Positions 48,631 to 58,638 of a DNA stretch of 64,000 nt are shown here, piece after piece; within the stretch, counting starts at the first letter, position 1, and every line of letters begins with the position of its first letter. The notes beneath the pieces were generated by a model. The model worked only from the letters and a program-made list of their open reading frames with translations, was not told where the DNA came from and did not search any database. The stretch is from Stigmatella aurantiaca (GTDB lineage: Bacteria > Myxococcota > Myxococcia > Myxococcales > Myxococcaceae). The position numbers were made by a program, and so were the translations under genes. The DNA lies in assembly GCF_900109545.1 (NCBI RefSeq), contig NZ_FOAP01000022.1, positions 62,001-126,000 on the forward strand. Reading direction: 5' to 3'.

Positions 48631-50235
48631 CTAGCGCACGCGGATGGCGTCGGCGATGACGACCGAGGGACTGGCCGTCCAGCGGCTGACCTTCACCGTG
48701 TTCCACCCGGCCGGGAAGCTCCACGCGCCCAGCGTGTTCCACTGGCCGCCCCCCGCCTGCTGGTTCACGCTCACCGAGGCCAGCTGCTTGCCGCTCGCGT
48801 CGAAGATGACGAAGGGCGCGGAGGCGGAGCGGTTGGTGCCCGCGGTCCACCACGCGCTGATGCTCTTCGTGGCCGCGGCCGGCAGGTAGAAGGAGAACTC
48901 CGCCGCGTCGGAGACGTTCTGGATCGACGCGTAGGCGTAGCTCCCCCCGTAGGAGCCCGACGAGGAGGAGGTGACCGTCCAGTTCGCGGACGCCGTGAAC
49001 TTCGCCGCCGCGGCGTTGTTGTTGGCGTTGTTGGAGTCCACGATGAGGTCGGTGGCACACAGGTCCTGGACGCGCTTCAGGTACGCGTCCCACGGCCAGT
49101 TCTTGCCCGGATCCGTGCGGGTGGCGGGCTGGAGCTTGCCGTGCGCCACGATGTGGTAGCTGTCCCGCAGGATGCCCTGGTCGCGGGAGATGTCGCACGA
49201 GAGCTTCGCCGAGGCTTCAATCTGCCCCGCGGGGAAGCTCGTCTGGCTGGCGCTGCCGCCGTGCTCGATGCCCACCGAGAAGTGGTTCACCGAGACGGTG
49301 TTCAGGCCGCAGTCCACGCTGTTGTTGAGCGTGCAGTCATAGGAGGCGCCGATGTGCCAGCCGCGGCTCGCCTCGGTCACGAGCTGGGAGATTTCCGAGC
49401 CGTCCTCCTTCACCACGTAGTGCGCGCTCACCCCCGAGTCCTTGTTCGTCAGCCAGCTCCAGCAGCTCGTGTAGCTGCTCTCGCACGTGTGGATGATGAT
49501 CATCGAGATGTCCGTGCCCGCGGGACGCGCGCCGAAGTTCTCGGACGGCCGCCACACGGCCGGCGCGTAGTCCGGCCCGGCCGCCAGGGCGCGCAGCGCG
49601 GGCAGGGCGAACTTCGCCTGCACCTCGGTGGGCATGAGGGAGGCCCTCACCGTGCCGTCCGCCGCCTCGGCCACCACGCCCTTGCGCAGCGTGGCGAACA
49701 CATCGTTGTGCACGTACTCGGCCTGCCCGTCCGTGCGGGAGATGCCGCTGAAGCGCGCCACCGCCGGCGCCCAGTCCCCCAGGTCCGCCCGGTCCACCTT
49801 CAGCGCCTCGGCGTCGGCCGACAGCAGCGCCGCACCCGCGCGGATGTTCGCCCGCGCCTCCGTGCGCGCCGCCTCCACGGACACGCCCGCCAGGGCCGCC
49901 CCGCGCTCCAGCCGCTCACCGCGCAGCGCCATCACCCCGTAGGCCGGCGCCATCCCCTCGAACTCGCTCAGCCCCTCCCACATCTGCCAGCGCGTCTCCG
50001 AGAAGGAGATGGCCTTGAGCAGGTTCGCCGGCACGTTGAACTCGCGCGCGGCCTGCTCGAACAGCGGGTCCAGCCCCTCCTGCGTGCCCCGCCCGGCGGC
50101 CTCACGCGCCGCGTCAGCCACCGCGCTGCGGGAAGAGGGCTGCGCCGTCTCGGGGCCCTCGGGCGTCTGGGGGCCACAGGCCGCCAGGGCCAGGGCCGCG
50201 GCGGCGGCCGCGAAAGGGTTGCGCATCGGGTTCAT
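48631..50235 (-). CDS. N-acetylmuramoyl-L-alanine amidase lipoprotein
   Basis: ATG at 50235 (GGAG nine bases upstream) gives 534 residues. The signal peptide ends in A-L-A-A-C. Residues about 55-100 recall a lytic-transglycosylase-like helix bundle ([25 protein letters not shown]) without a clear catalytic Glu context. The amidase_2 domain (about 235-400) has the zinc ligands: [16 protein letters not shown] and [12 protein letters not shown]-terminal CBM/golvesin-like beta domain (about 415-534) ends with [10 protein letters not shown]. It should cut the amide between muramic acid and the peptide in peptidoglycan. The composite layout suits predation or cell-wall recycling. Confidence 0.85.
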   Translation of the reverse strand: MNPMRNPFAAAAAALALAACGPQTPEGPETAQPSSRSAVADAAREAAGRGTQEGLDPLFEQAAREFNVPANLLKAISFSETRWQMWEGLSEFEGMAPAYGVMALRGERLERGAALAGVSVEAARTEARANIRAGAALLSADAEALKVDRADLGDWAPAVARFSGISRTDGQAEYVHNDVFATLRKGVVAEAADGTVRASLMPTEVQAKFALPALRALAAGPDYAPAVWRPSENFGARPAGTDISMIIIHTCESSYTSCWSWLTNKDSGVSAHYVVKEDGSEISQLVTEASRGWHIGASYDCTLNNSVDCGLNTVSVNHFSVGIEHGGSASQTSFPAGQIEASAKLSCDISRDQGILRDSYHIVAHGKLQPATRTDPGKNWPWDAYLKRVQDLCATDLIVDSNNANNNAAAAKFTASANWTVTSSSSGSYGGSYAYASIQNVSDAAEFSFYLPAAATKSISAWWTAGTNRSASAPFVIFDASGKQLASVSVNQQAGGGQWNTLGAWSFPAGWNTVKVSRWTASPSVVIADAIRVR

Positions 50236-50426
50236 GAACACTCCGGGGGATACGGTGGGAGAGAGTCGCTACCCCAGTACGGCCCGTGGACGCCTTCGGC
50301 CTTCGCCCAGAAGCCCTGGATGTCACAACTGTACTGTTTCGATACAAGGGTGCGGTAAACAGATTTCAACTTCTCCCCCCGCGTGTCAATGCCGCCCGGA
50401 GGCAGGGGGCTTGGTATGAGGGGGCC

Positions 50427-51164
50427 ATGCGTCTCTTCGCCATCGGCGACACCCACCTGCCCTCCACCCGGAACAAGGACATGCACCGCTTCGGGTGGGC
50501 GGAGCACCCCCTGCCCCTGCAGCGCGCGTGGGACGAGAAGGTGCGCCCCGAGGACATCGTCATCGTCGCGGGGGACATCTCCTGGGCCACGCGGCCCCCG
50601 GAGGTGCTGGAGGACCTGAAGTGGCTGAACGAGCGGCCCGGGCGCAAGGTGCTGGTGCGCGGCAACCATGACTACTGGTGGGGGGACTCGGCCTCGAAGC
50701 TGCGCAAGCTGCTGGAGCCCTTCTCCACGCTGGAGGCCTTCCTGCAGAACTGCGCGGTGGTGATGGGGCCGTGGCTCATCGCCGGCTCGCGGCTGTGGAC
50801 GGCGCCCGAGGCCCCGCCCATGCCCGGCGGGGAGATGGGGGACGAGGCCGCGGACCTGAGCTACGTGGAGCGCGAGACGCGCCGGCTGAACACCTCCATT
50901 GAAGACGCGCTGAAGAAGGAGAAGCAGAGCCCCACGCCGCTGCGGCGCGTGGTGGCGGTGCACTTCCCGCCCGTCTACGCCAACGAGCGGCCCACCGCCT
51001 TCAGCGGCCCCATCGAGGCCTTCCAACCCAAGGTGTGCGTCTACGGCCACCTGCACGCGGCGGGCATCGCCGCGGGCTTCACCGGCGAGCGCGCCGGGGT
51101 GCGCTACGTGCTGGCCTCGTGCGACGCGGCGGGCTTCTCCCCGGTGCTGCTCGACGAGGCGTGA
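50427..51164 (+). CDS. calcineurin-like metallophosphoesterase
   Basis: ATG at 50427 with GAGGGGG upstream gives 245 residues. The five metal motifs are present: G-D-T-H-L, G-D-I-S-W, G-N-H-D-Y, V-H-F-P-P and Y-G-H-L-H. The fold hydrolyses phosphoesters with two metal ions; the precise substrate is unknown. Annotated relatives are often called serine/threonine phosphatases or UDP-2,3-diacylglucosamine-hydrolase-like proteins, neither of which I can confirm. The gene is divergent from the amidase and stands 190 bp from it; that space contains an AT-richer patch (near 50325-50370) suited to a promoter. Confidence 0.85.
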   Translation: MRLFAIGDTHLPSTRNKDMHRFGWAEHPLPLQRAWDEKVRPEDIVIVAGDISWATRPPEVLEDLKWLNERPGRKVLVRGNHDYWWGDSASKLRKLLEPFSTLEAFLQNCAVVMGPWLIAGSRLWTAPEAPPMPGGEMGDEAADLSYVERETRRLNTSIEDALKKEKQSPTPLRRVVAVHFPPVYANERPTAFSGPIEAFQPKVCVYGHLHAAGIAAGFTGERAGVRYVLASCDAAGFSPVLLDEA

Positions 51165-51176
51165 GCCCCGTGCGCC

Positions 51177-54152
51177 TTACCCCTTGCCCGGCGGCTTGAG
51201 CGCCGGCGCATCCAGGGGCAGCTCCACCGTGAACGTGGCTCCGCCGCCGGGCGTGTCCGTCACGGTGATGGCGCCACCATGGGCCTCCACCACCTGCCGG
51301 GAGACCCACAGCCCCAGGCCCAGCCCGCCGTAGTGGCGCACGGGCACCGCGCGCTCGAAGCGGTGGAAGATGCGCGCGCGGTTCTCGGGCGCCACGCCAA
51401 TGCCGTGGTCCACCACCTCCAGGCGCGCGAAGGGGCCCACGTGCCGCAGCCGCACCTCCACGGGCTTGCCCGCGCCGTACTTGATGGCGTTGGACAGGAG
51501 GTTCTGCACGAGCTGCCCCATGCGCATCGCATCCAGCCGCCCGGGCAGGCTCGCCTCCGACTCGAGCGTGAGCGAGCACCCCTGCCGGGCCATCTCCTCG
51601 CGCTGCTGGGCGACGCCGTCCGCCACGAGCGCGGCCAAGTCCAAGGGCTCGGGCTTGAGCTGCAGCCGGCCCGTGGCCACCAGGGAGATGTCGAGCATCG
51701 TCTCGATGAGGCCCGCGAGCCGCTGCGTCTGCCGGCGCACCGCGAAGAAGCGCTCGCCCACCTGCGCGCGCACCTCCGCGGGCAGGGTCCGCTCCAGCGC
51801 CTCGGTCTGCAGCCGCAGCGCCGCCAGGGGCGTCTTCAGCTCATGGCTCGCCACGGACAGGAAGTCATCCCGGGCGTGCACCGCCTCCTGGAGGCTCAGC
51901 GCGCTGGCCTCGCGCACGGCGGCCTCCCGGCGCAGGCGGGCCATCTCCAGGTTGGAGCGCACCCGCGCCAGCAGCTCCCGGGCGCTGAAGGGCTTCACCA
52001 GGTAGTCGTCCGCGCCCGCCTCCAGCCCCTCCACGGAGGACTCCTCCCCGGCCCGGGCCGACAGCATGATGAAGGGCACCGCCTTCCACTCGGGCTTCGC
52101 CCGGACCTCGCGCAAGAGGCCAAAGCCGCCCATCCGCGGCAACATCACATCCGAGAGGATGAGCTCCGGCGTCCGCGCCCGGAGCGACTCCAGCGCCTCC
52201 AGGCCGTCCGCCACGGCCTCCACCTCGAACGAGGGCTGGAGCAGCCCCGTGATGTAGGCGCGCATGTCCGCGTTGTCGTCCACCACCAGCACCCGCGCGG
52301 CCAGCGGGTCCTCACGGGGCGGCGGGGCCGGGGAGGGGCCGGGCTCCTTCAGCCAGCCCAGGGCCTCCTCGAGGTAGGAGGCGCCCTGTCCCGCCTGGGC
52401 GTCCCCGGGGCGTCCGGCGCGCACGTGCTCCTGGGGCAGGTGCTCCTTGCCCAGCGGCACGCGGACCGTGAAGGTGCTGCCCTGGCCCAGCACGCTGTGC
52501 ACGGCGATGTGCCCCCCGTGCAGCTTCACCAGTTCCTGCACCAGGGCCAGCCCGATGCCGCTGCCCTCGTGGCTGCGCGCGCGGGCGCCCTCCACGCGAT
52601 GGAAGCGCTCGAACACGTGCGGCAGGGCCTCCTCCGCGATGCCGGTGCCGGTGTCCCGGACGGCCAGGACGGCATCGGCGCCCTCCGCGCGGAGGGACAC
52701 GGTGATGCGCCCCTCGAAGGTGTACTTGAGCGCGTTGGACAAGAGGTTGAAGACGACCTTCTCCCAGGCCTCCCGGTCCACCCAGACGGGCCCGGGCAGC
52801 GCCGGCAGCTCCAGGGAGAGCTTGAGCCCGGCGCGCCGGATGGCCGACTCGAAGTGGCTCACCAGCTCGGCGGTGAAGTGCGGCAGATCCGTGGCCTGGT
52901 ACACCGCCTTGGCCCGGCCCGCCTCCAGCCGTGAGAAGTCGAGCAGCGTGTTGACGAGCTTGAGCAGCCGCCCCCCGCTGCGGTGCACCAGCGAGAGCCG
53001 GTCGCGGTGGCGCGGCGGCAGGGCCTCCTCCCCGTCGGCCAGCGCATCCTCCAGCGGCCCCAGCATGAGCGTCAGGGGCGTGCGCAGCTCGTGGCTGATG
53101 TTGCTGAAGAAGGCCGTCTTCGCCTCATCCAACGTCTGCAGCTGCTCCGCGCGCCGCTTCTCCTCCTCGTAGGCGCGCACCCGGGCCACCTCCGCGGCCA
53201 CCTGGCGCGCGAGCAGCTGCAGGAACTCCCGGTAGTCCTCATCCAGCGCGAGCCGGGGGCTCAAGCCCGCCACGAGCACCGCGGTGGTCTCCCCGCTGCG
53301 CTCCCAGGAGAGGGGGATCGCCAGCGCGCGGGAGACCGGCTCCGGCCAGGGCCCTACCTCGAGCGCGCCGAAGCGCGCGCCCAGGTCCTCCAGCAGCACC
53401 GGCTGGCCCGAGCGCACCACCTCCTGGACGGGCCAGACCGGGACGTCGGCGAGGTTCAGCCGCGCCGGGGCCGGGGCGCTTCCCGGCTCCAGCCCCGTGC
53501 AGGAGACGAGCTGGGCGCGGGGGGAGCCGCGGGACTCCACCTGGTAGAGCAGCGAGAAGGGCAGGTCCGCGCGGGGCTGCGCCAGCAGGGACTGCACGGC
53601 CTGGAAGACGCCCTCCACGCTCTTCTCCAGCGCGGTGCGGATGGACAGCTCGCGGATGGCGCGCATGCGCCGCTCGGCCAGCGTCTGCCGCGTCGTCTCG
53701 TTCGCGAGGATGAAGATGCCCGCGAAGTGGCCCGCCTCGTCCTGGGTCGGAATGTAGGACCAGGTGACGAAGCACTCCTCGGGAAAGCCCCGCCGCTCCA
53801 GGAAGAGGATCTGCTCCTGGGTGTACGACGCCTGCCGTGAGGTGCGGACCTGATCGAGCATGGGGCCGAGGACGTTCCACGACTCGCTCAGCACCTGCTC
53901 CGCGGCGGCCCCCAGGGCCGCGGGGTGCTTGGTGCCGAACACGGGGCGGAACGCATCATTATAGAGCAGCACGTACGCCTCGCCCCAGAACAGGGCCGCG
54001 GGGTAGGGCGAGGCGAGCATGGTGCTCACCGAGGTGCGCAGCGCGGGGGGCCAGCCGGCCACGGGCCCCAGGGGCGTCTGGCTCCAGTCGAAGGTGCGCA
54101 TGAACGCCCCCATCTCTCCGCCGCCCGCGAGGACGTGCGCCGTGCCGCTCAT
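51177..54152 (-). CDS. hybrid histidine kinase PAS-GAF-HK-REC-HK, paralogue 1
   Basis: 991 residues without membrane segments. An N-terminal PAS-like region (about 1-165; FDWSQTPLGPVAGWP and YNDAFRPVFGTKHP) is followed by a GAF-like region (about 180-320), a first HisKA/HATPase (H in FFSNISHELRTPLTL; N-box NLLSNALKYTF), a receiver (DDNADMRAY, LSDVMLPRMGG with the phospho-Asp, ADDYLVKPFS) and a second HisKA/HATPase (H in VASHELKTPLAAL; N-box NLLSNAIKYG). Two full kinase modules in one chain around one receiver suggest an internal phosphorelay. It overlaps the next upstream gene by ATGA, and the two are close paralogues. Confidence 0.9.
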   Translation of the reverse strand: MSGTAHVLAGGGEMGAFMRTFDWSQTPLGPVAGWPPALRTSVSTMLASPYPAALFWGEAYVLLYNDAFRPVFGTKHPAALGAAAEQVLSESWNVLGPMLDQVRTSRQASYTQEQILFLERRGFPEECFVTWSYIPTQDEAGHFAGIFILANETTRQTLAERRMRAIRELSIRTALEKSVEGVFQAVQSLLAQPRADLPFSLLYQVESRGSPRAQLVSCTGLEPGSAPAPARLNLADVPVWPVQEVVRSGQPVLLEDLGARFGALEVGPWPEPVSRALAIPLSWERSGETTAVLVAGLSPRLALDEDYREFLQLLARQVAAEVARVRAYEEEKRRAEQLQTLDEAKTAFFSNISHELRTPLTLMLGPLEDALADGEEALPPRHRDRLSLVHRSGGRLLKLVNTLLDFSRLEAGRAKAVYQATDLPHFTAELVSHFESAIRRAGLKLSLELPALPGPVWVDREAWEKVVFNLLSNALKYTFEGRITVSLRAEGADAVLAVRDTGTGIAEEALPHVFERFHRVEGARARSHEGSGIGLALVQELVKLHGGHIAVHSVLGQGSTFTVRVPLGKEHLPQEHVRAGRPGDAQAGQGASYLEEALGWLKEPGPSPAPPPREDPLAARVLVVDDNADMRAYITGLLQPSFEVEAVADGLEALESLRARTPELILSDVMLPRMGGFGLLREVRAKPEWKAVPFIMLSARAGEESSVEGLEAGADDYLVKPFSARELLARVRSNLEMARLRREAAVREASALSLQEAVHARDDFLSVASHELKTPLAALRLQTEALERTLPAEVRAQVGERFFAVRRQTQRLAGLIETMLDISLVATGRLQLKPEPLDLAALVADGVAQQREEMARQGCSLTLESEASLPGRLDAMRMGQLVQNLLSNAIKYGAGKPVEVRLRHVGPFARLEVVDHGIGVAPENRARIFHRFERAVPVRHYGGLGLGLWVSRQVVEAHGGAITVTDTPGGGATFTVELPLDAPALKPPGKG

Positions 54153-57136
54153 GGGGCGCCTCCCGCGCCGCCCGCGGCCACCGTGAGGGGCATGCGCACC
54201 GTGAACCGCGTCCCTTCCCCTTCCACGGACTTCACCTCCACGCGGCCCCCATGGGCCCTCACGATGTGGTCCACGATATAGAGCCCCAGTCCCACGCTGC
54301 GTCCCACGGTGTTGCGTTCCTTGTCCCCGCGCTGCATGGGCTGGAACAGCCGCGGCACCAGCTCCGCCGGAATCGGCGCCCCCTCGTTGTGGACCTCCAG
54401 CACCCCCTCCGTCCCCTCCTCGTCCGCCCGCACGCGCACGGGCGTACCCGGGGGGCTGTAGTGCAGGGCGTTGCTGATGAGGTTGGTGAGCACCTGCGCC
54501 GTCCGGTCCCCATCCCAGAAGGCCTGCCCCGCCCCGCCCCGCTCCAGCTCGATGGCCCGCTCGGGGTGCGCCACCTGGAGCTCGTCCACCACCTGCTGGC
54601 TCAGGGCATGGAAGTCGAGCGCCTGCGGCTGGAGGGGGAGCCCCCCGCCCAGCCGGGCCTGCGTGAAGTCGAGCAGGTCTCGGATCATCCGGTTGGCGCG
54701 CTCCGCGGACGCGAAGATGCGGCCGATGGGCCGGCGCTGGCGCTCCTCCAGGTCCGTGCGGCGCAACAGCGTCGCGGCCGACATGGTGATGGCGGCCAGG
54801 GGGTTGCGCAAGTCGTGGCTGACGATGCCGATGAGGTGCTGCTCGAAGTCGGCGCGCTCGCGGGCCAGGCGCTCCCGCGCGGCGCGCTCGCGGGCCAGGC
54901 GCAAGGCGCCCTCCACCCGCGCCAGCAGCTCCCGGGCGCTGAAGGGCTTCACGAGGTAGTCATCGGCCCCCGCCTGGAGCCCGCCCACCGTGGCCTCCTC
55001 GCCCGCGCGCGCGGACAGGAGGATGAAGGGCACGGCCGCGGTCCTCGGGTTCGCGCGGAACTCGCGCAAGAGCCCGAAGCCATCCAGCCCCGGCATCATC
55101 ACATCCGAGAGCACCAGGTCCGGCACGCGGGCCTCGGCCGCCGCGAGCGCCGCCCGGCCTTCCGCCACCGCCTCGACGGTGAAGCGCGCCTCCAGGAGCC
55201 GCCGCACGTAGTCGCGCATGTCCGCGTTGTCGTCGGCGAGCAGGATGTGGCCCTGGGGCGCCTGGCTCCGGGCCAGGGGGACCGTAGGGGGCGGCGCCGG
55301 GGCCGTCTCCGGCGCTGGCCGCGGGCTGCTCAGCCACCCGGAGGCCTCGTTGAGGAAGGGGGCCACCCGCGCGCTGGCGGGGGCCGCGGCGCGCGAGGCG
55401 GCGAGCCGCTCCCGCGGCAGGTGGGCGGAGCCGGCCGGCAGGGACACGGTGAAGGTGCTGCCCTGGCCCAGGGTGCTCTCGGCCCGGACGGTGCCGCCGT
55501 GCAGCCTCACCAGCTCCTGCACCAGGGACAGGCCGATGCCGCTGCCCTCGTGGCTGCGGCCCTTGGCGCCGTGGACGCGGTGGAAGCGCTCGAAGATGCG
55601 CGGCAGCTCCTCGGGGGGAATGCCCGTGCCGGTGTCCCGCACGGACAGCTCCACGTGGTCCTCCCGCCACCGCAGCGCGACGCCAATCTCTCCCTCGAAG
55701 GTGAACTTGAGCGCGTTGGAGACGAGGTTGAGGACAACCTTCTCCCACATCTCCGGATCCACCCACACGGGGGCGGGCAGCGGAGGGCACTCCACCACGA
55801 GGCGCAGCCCGGCCTTGGCCACGGCGGAGTCGAACGCGCTGGCCAGGCCCACGGTGAGGGCGGCGAGATCCGTGGGCTGGTAGCTGGCCTGCATGCGGCC
55901 TGCTTCCAGGCGGCTGAAGTCCAAGAGCGTGTTGACGAGCTTGAAGAGGCGCAGGCCGTTGCGGTGGACGCGCTCCAGCGCCTCGCGCTCCTCGCGCTCC
56001 AGCCGGTCCGAGGCGAGCACGTCCTCCACGGGGCCGAGCATGAGCGTGAGCGGGGTGCGGAACTCGTGGCTCACGTTGCTGAAGAAGACGGTCTTGGAGC
56101 GGTCCAGCTCGGCGAGCGTCTCCGCGCGGCGCTTCTCCTCCTCGTAGGCGCGCGCGTTGGCGATGGCCGTGGCGATGTGGCCGGCGACGAGCCCCATGAA
56201 GCCCCGGTACTGCGCGTCGTACTCGAGGCGGATGCTCAGGCCCGCGATGAGAAAGCCCGGGGAGCCGCCCTCGGCCCCACCCTCCAGGGGGAGCACCACC
56301 GCCCGGGTGGCGGCGCGCGGCGCCTCGGGCTGGAGCGCCAGGCCCAGGTGCTGGGACAGGGCCGCGAGCGCCAGGGGCTCACGCGACGAGAGCCCCTCGG
56401 CCAGGGGCCCGCCCTCCCTGAACAGCTCCAGGCCGAGCCACCCGGGTGGGGGGGGATGCCCGGCGGGGAGCCCGGTGGAGGCGGCCAGGGAGAGCTGCTT
56501 GCCGTCCTGCTCGCACAGGTAGAGGAGCACGAAGGGCACGTCATTGGGGTTCTCGCCGAGCGCCCGGACCGCGCGCTGGGCGGCGTCATCGACCCGCTTG
56601 GCCTGGAAGGAGCTGGCGGAGACCTGTTGAAGGGTGTGCAGGCGCCGCTCGCTGAGCACCTGGCTGGTGGTCTCCTGGGCGGTGACAAGCACGCCGCCAT
56701 AGCGCCCGGAGCCCTCGGGGATGGGGCTGTACGAGAAGGTGAAGTAGGTCTCCTCGCTGAAGCCCTTGCGGTGCATGGGGAGGAAGAAGTGCTCGGCCCA
56801 CTCGGACGTGCCGTGGCGGAGGACTTTCTCGTGCAGGGGGCCGAGGACGTTCCAGATCTCCGGCCAGGCCTGGGAGGCGGGGGCGCCCAGGGACGCGGGG
56901 TGCTTGTCGCCCAGGATGGGGCGGTAGGCGTCGTTGTAGAACTGGAGCAGGCGCTCGCCCCAGCGGATCGCCATGGGAAAGCGGTTGCTGAGCACCACAC
57001 CCACCATGGTGCGCAGGGAGAGAGGCCAGGACTCCACGGGGCCAAGCTCCGTCTTTGCCCAGTCGAAGGAGCGCATGAGGGCCCCCATCTCGCCCCCCTC
57101 CGCGAAGACGTCCTCGGCTGTGCTACCGGAACTCAT
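54149..57136 (-). CDS. hybrid histidine kinase PAS-GAF-HK-REC-HK, paralogue 2
   Basis: ATG at 57136 (AAGGATGGAGG upstream) gives 995 residues. It repeats the architecture of the neighbour: PAS-like FDWAKTELGPVESWP, GAF-like part, HisKA 1 (FFSNVSHEFRTPLTL), receiver (DDNADMRDY, LSDVMMPGLDG, ADDYLVKPFS) and HisKA 2, here of the other subtype (IGIVSHDLRNPLAAI). Similarity to paralogue 1 is strong from the start through the receiver and weaker in the second kinase module, so the last part was probably exchanged or diverged. It is the first gene of the two-gene unit and overlaps the second by 4 bp. Confidence 0.9.
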   Translation of the reverse strand: MSSGSTAEDVFAEGGEMGALMRSFDWAKTELGPVESWPLSLRTMVGVVLSNRFPMAIRWGERLLQFYNDAYRPILGDKHPASLGAPASQAWPEIWNVLGPLHEKVLRHGTSEWAEHFFLPMHRKGFSEETYFTFSYSPIPEGSGRYGGVLVTAQETTSQVLSERRLHTLQQVSASSFQAKRVDDAAQRAVRALGENPNDVPFVLLYLCEQDGKQLSLAASTGLPAGHPPPPGWLGLELFREGGPLAEGLSSREPLALAALSQHLGLALQPEAPRAATRAVVLPLEGGAEGGSPGFLIAGLSIRLEYDAQYRGFMGLVAGHIATAIANARAYEEEKRRAETLAELDRSKTVFFSNVSHEFRTPLTLMLGPVEDVLASDRLEREEREALERVHRNGLRLFKLVNTLLDFSRLEAGRMQASYQPTDLAALTVGLASAFDSAVAKAGLRLVVECPPLPAPVWVDPEMWEKVVLNLVSNALKFTFEGEIGVALRWREDHVELSVRDTGTGIPPEELPRIFERFHRVHGAKGRSHEGSGIGLSLVQELVRLHGGTVRAESTLGQGSTFTVSLPAGSAHLPRERLAASRAAAPASARVAPFLNEASGWLSSPRPAPETAPAPPPTVPLARSQAPQGHILLADDNADMRDYVRRLLEARFTVEAVAEGRAALAAAEARVPDLVLSDVMMPGLDGFGLLREFRANPRTAAVPFILLSARAGEEATVGGLQAGADDYLVKPFSARELLARVEGALRLARERAARERLARERADFEQHLIGIVSHDLRNPLAAITMSAATLLRRTDLEERQRRPIGRIFASAERANRMIRDLLDFTQARLGGGLPLQPQALDFHALSQQVVDELQVAHPERAIELERGGAGQAFWDGDRTAQVLTNLISNALHYSPPGTPVRVRADEEGTEGVLEVHNEGAPIPAELVPRLFQPMQRGDKERNTVGRSVGLGLYIVDHIVRAHGGRVEVKSVEGEGTRFTVRMPLTVAAGGAGGAP

Positions 57137-57369
57137 GCCTCCATCCTTCCGAGCTGGGCCGCGCGGGCATGCACGCACCGGCATACCAGGGCCCCCCTCC
57201 GGGGGGACTGAAAACTTGGGGCGCCCTCCGCCATCCGCACTGTTCCGAACGGCTCATCCCCCGAAGGGCCCCCAGGCCGCGTGCTCGATGGTTGGTCAGG
57301 GTGTGACGCGCGGAAATTTGACGAGCCCGTAGAGGCCGAGGTCTTCTGCCCTGCGGGAGCCACTGTACA

Positions 57370-58638
57370 ATGCGAGCGCTAGAACTCACTATCCGAGGAT
57401 TTCGGGGAATCCCTTATTTACATCTTCCCCTGAGGCCCTCCCTGACGGTTCTCGTCGGAGTGAATGGCTCGGGCAAGACGACGATCCTGGATGCGCTCGC
57501 CGTGTTGATGATGGCGCTTCAAAGCCGGATCCTGCGCGGAAAGAGGAAGGGAGACCGTTCACTCCATGTCTCCGACGTCAACACACGGATGAAGGAGACG
57601 CACCTCTCCATCCAAGCGGAGGTGGGCGGCGAGAAGCTTTCCTGGGAGGTGAATGGGCGTTTGTTTTTCGCTCGGCTTCAAGTCGAGGAAAGCGATACGG
57701 ACCTACGCCGGTTCGCGAATGAATTGGCGGAACGCCAGTCGAAGAACGCGGACGTCAGCATTCCCCTGGCGGTCTACTTCCCAACCAACCGGGCCGTGCT
57801 GGACATTCCCCAGCGGATTCGAACGACGCATGTGTTCGATCAACTCGCGGCCTATGACAACAGCCTCGATGACAACTGGAGCAATTTCCGGCTCTTTTTC
57901 GAGTGGTTCCGGGACCGGGAAGATCTTGAAAACGAGGCGCGGCGGGACAACCCGGACGCACGGGATGTGCAACTGGAGGCAGTCCGCCAAGCGGTGAGCT
58001 CGCTACTGCCTGGCTTCACGGATTTGCGTATCCGGCGGCAACCGGCTCTGGCCATGACGGTCGAGAAGGACAACGAACTCCTGGCGGTGGACCAGCTCTC
58101 GGATGGAGAGAAGTGCGTCCTGGCGCTCGCGGGAGATCTGGCGCGCCGGCTGTCCCTGGCGCATCCCCAGGAGCACCAGCCCCTGGCGGCCCCAGCCTTG
58201 GTGCTCATCGACGAGATCGAACTGCACCTCCACCCGGGCTGGCAGCGGGGCATCATCGCTGCCTTGAAGCGCACGTTCACGGGCTGCCAATTCGTGATCA
58301 CCACGCACTCACCCCAGGTCCTGAGCGAAGTCCATCCCGACGACATCCTCTTGTTGAGCCATCGGGCGGGGGCCTTCGAGGTTCACAGCGCGGAGAATTC
58401 ATTTGGACGTGATTCGAACTGGATCCTCCAGACCATCATGGGCGTTGACGCACGTCCTCCTCGGGTGGGGGAGCGCTTGCGGAGTTGCTTCCAGCTCATC
58501 GACGAGGGACGGCTCAAGGAGGCCCGGGAAGAGAAGAACGCCCTTGCAAGAGAGATTGGGGATGACGATCCCGAGCTGCTTCGGGCCGAATTGATCCTGC
58601 GGCGCAAGGAGTTGCTGACGCGTGCGCCCCATTCTTAA
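57370..58638 (+). CDS. ptuA: PtuA-like ATPase of a Septu defence system
   Basis: 422 residues, ATG at 57370. ABC/SMC-like ATPase: Walker A GVNGSGKT (30-37), signature loop QLSDGEK near residue 240, Walker B LVLIDEIELHLHP near 280 and an H-loop ITTHSPQVL. The pattern with ELHLHPGWQ matches the OLD/RecF-like ATPases, and the next gene encodes an HNH protein of the PtuB type that overlaps it by 17 bp. PtuA-PtuB is the two-gene Septu anti-phage system; the ATPase senses infection and the HNH protein cleaves nucleic acid. No reverse transcriptase or retron RNA is next to it. GC is visibly lower than in the flanking genes. Confidence 0.8.
   Translation: MRALELTIRGFRGIPYLHLPLRPSLTVLVGVNGSGKTTILDALAVLMMALQSRILRGKRKGDRSLHVSDVNTRMKETHLSIQAEVGGEKLSWEVNGRLFFARLQVEESDTDLRRFANELAERQSKNADVSIPLAVYFPTNRAVLDIPQRIRTTHVFDQLAAYDNSLDDNWSNFRLFFEWFRDREDLENEARRDNPDARDVQLEAVRQAVSSLLPGFTDLRIRRQPALAMTVEKDNELLAVDQLSDGEKCVLALAGDLARRLSLAHPQEHQPLAAPALVLIDEIELHLHPGWQRGIIAALKRTFTGCQFVITTHSPQVLSEVHPDDILLLSHRAGAFEVHSAENSFGRDSNWILQTIMGVDARPPRVGERLRSCFQLIDEGRLKEAREEKNALAREIGDDDPELLRAELILRRKELLTRAPHS

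Noticed and set aside
48631-50235. Amidase N-terminal region as an active lytic transglycosylase
   Set aside because: The helix pattern is similar but I could not place the catalytic glutamate and its usual context with confidence.
54251-57211. Long plus-strand open frame opposite the second hybrid kinase
   Set aside because: Composition is that of an antisense shadow (His, Arg, Gly, Val), no motif is present, and the minus strand carries a complete recognisable kinase.
57137-57369. Possible retron RNA upstream of the PtuA-like gene
   Set aside because: No reverse transcriptase gene is near and I see no msr/msd-like inverted repeats; plain Septu fits better.
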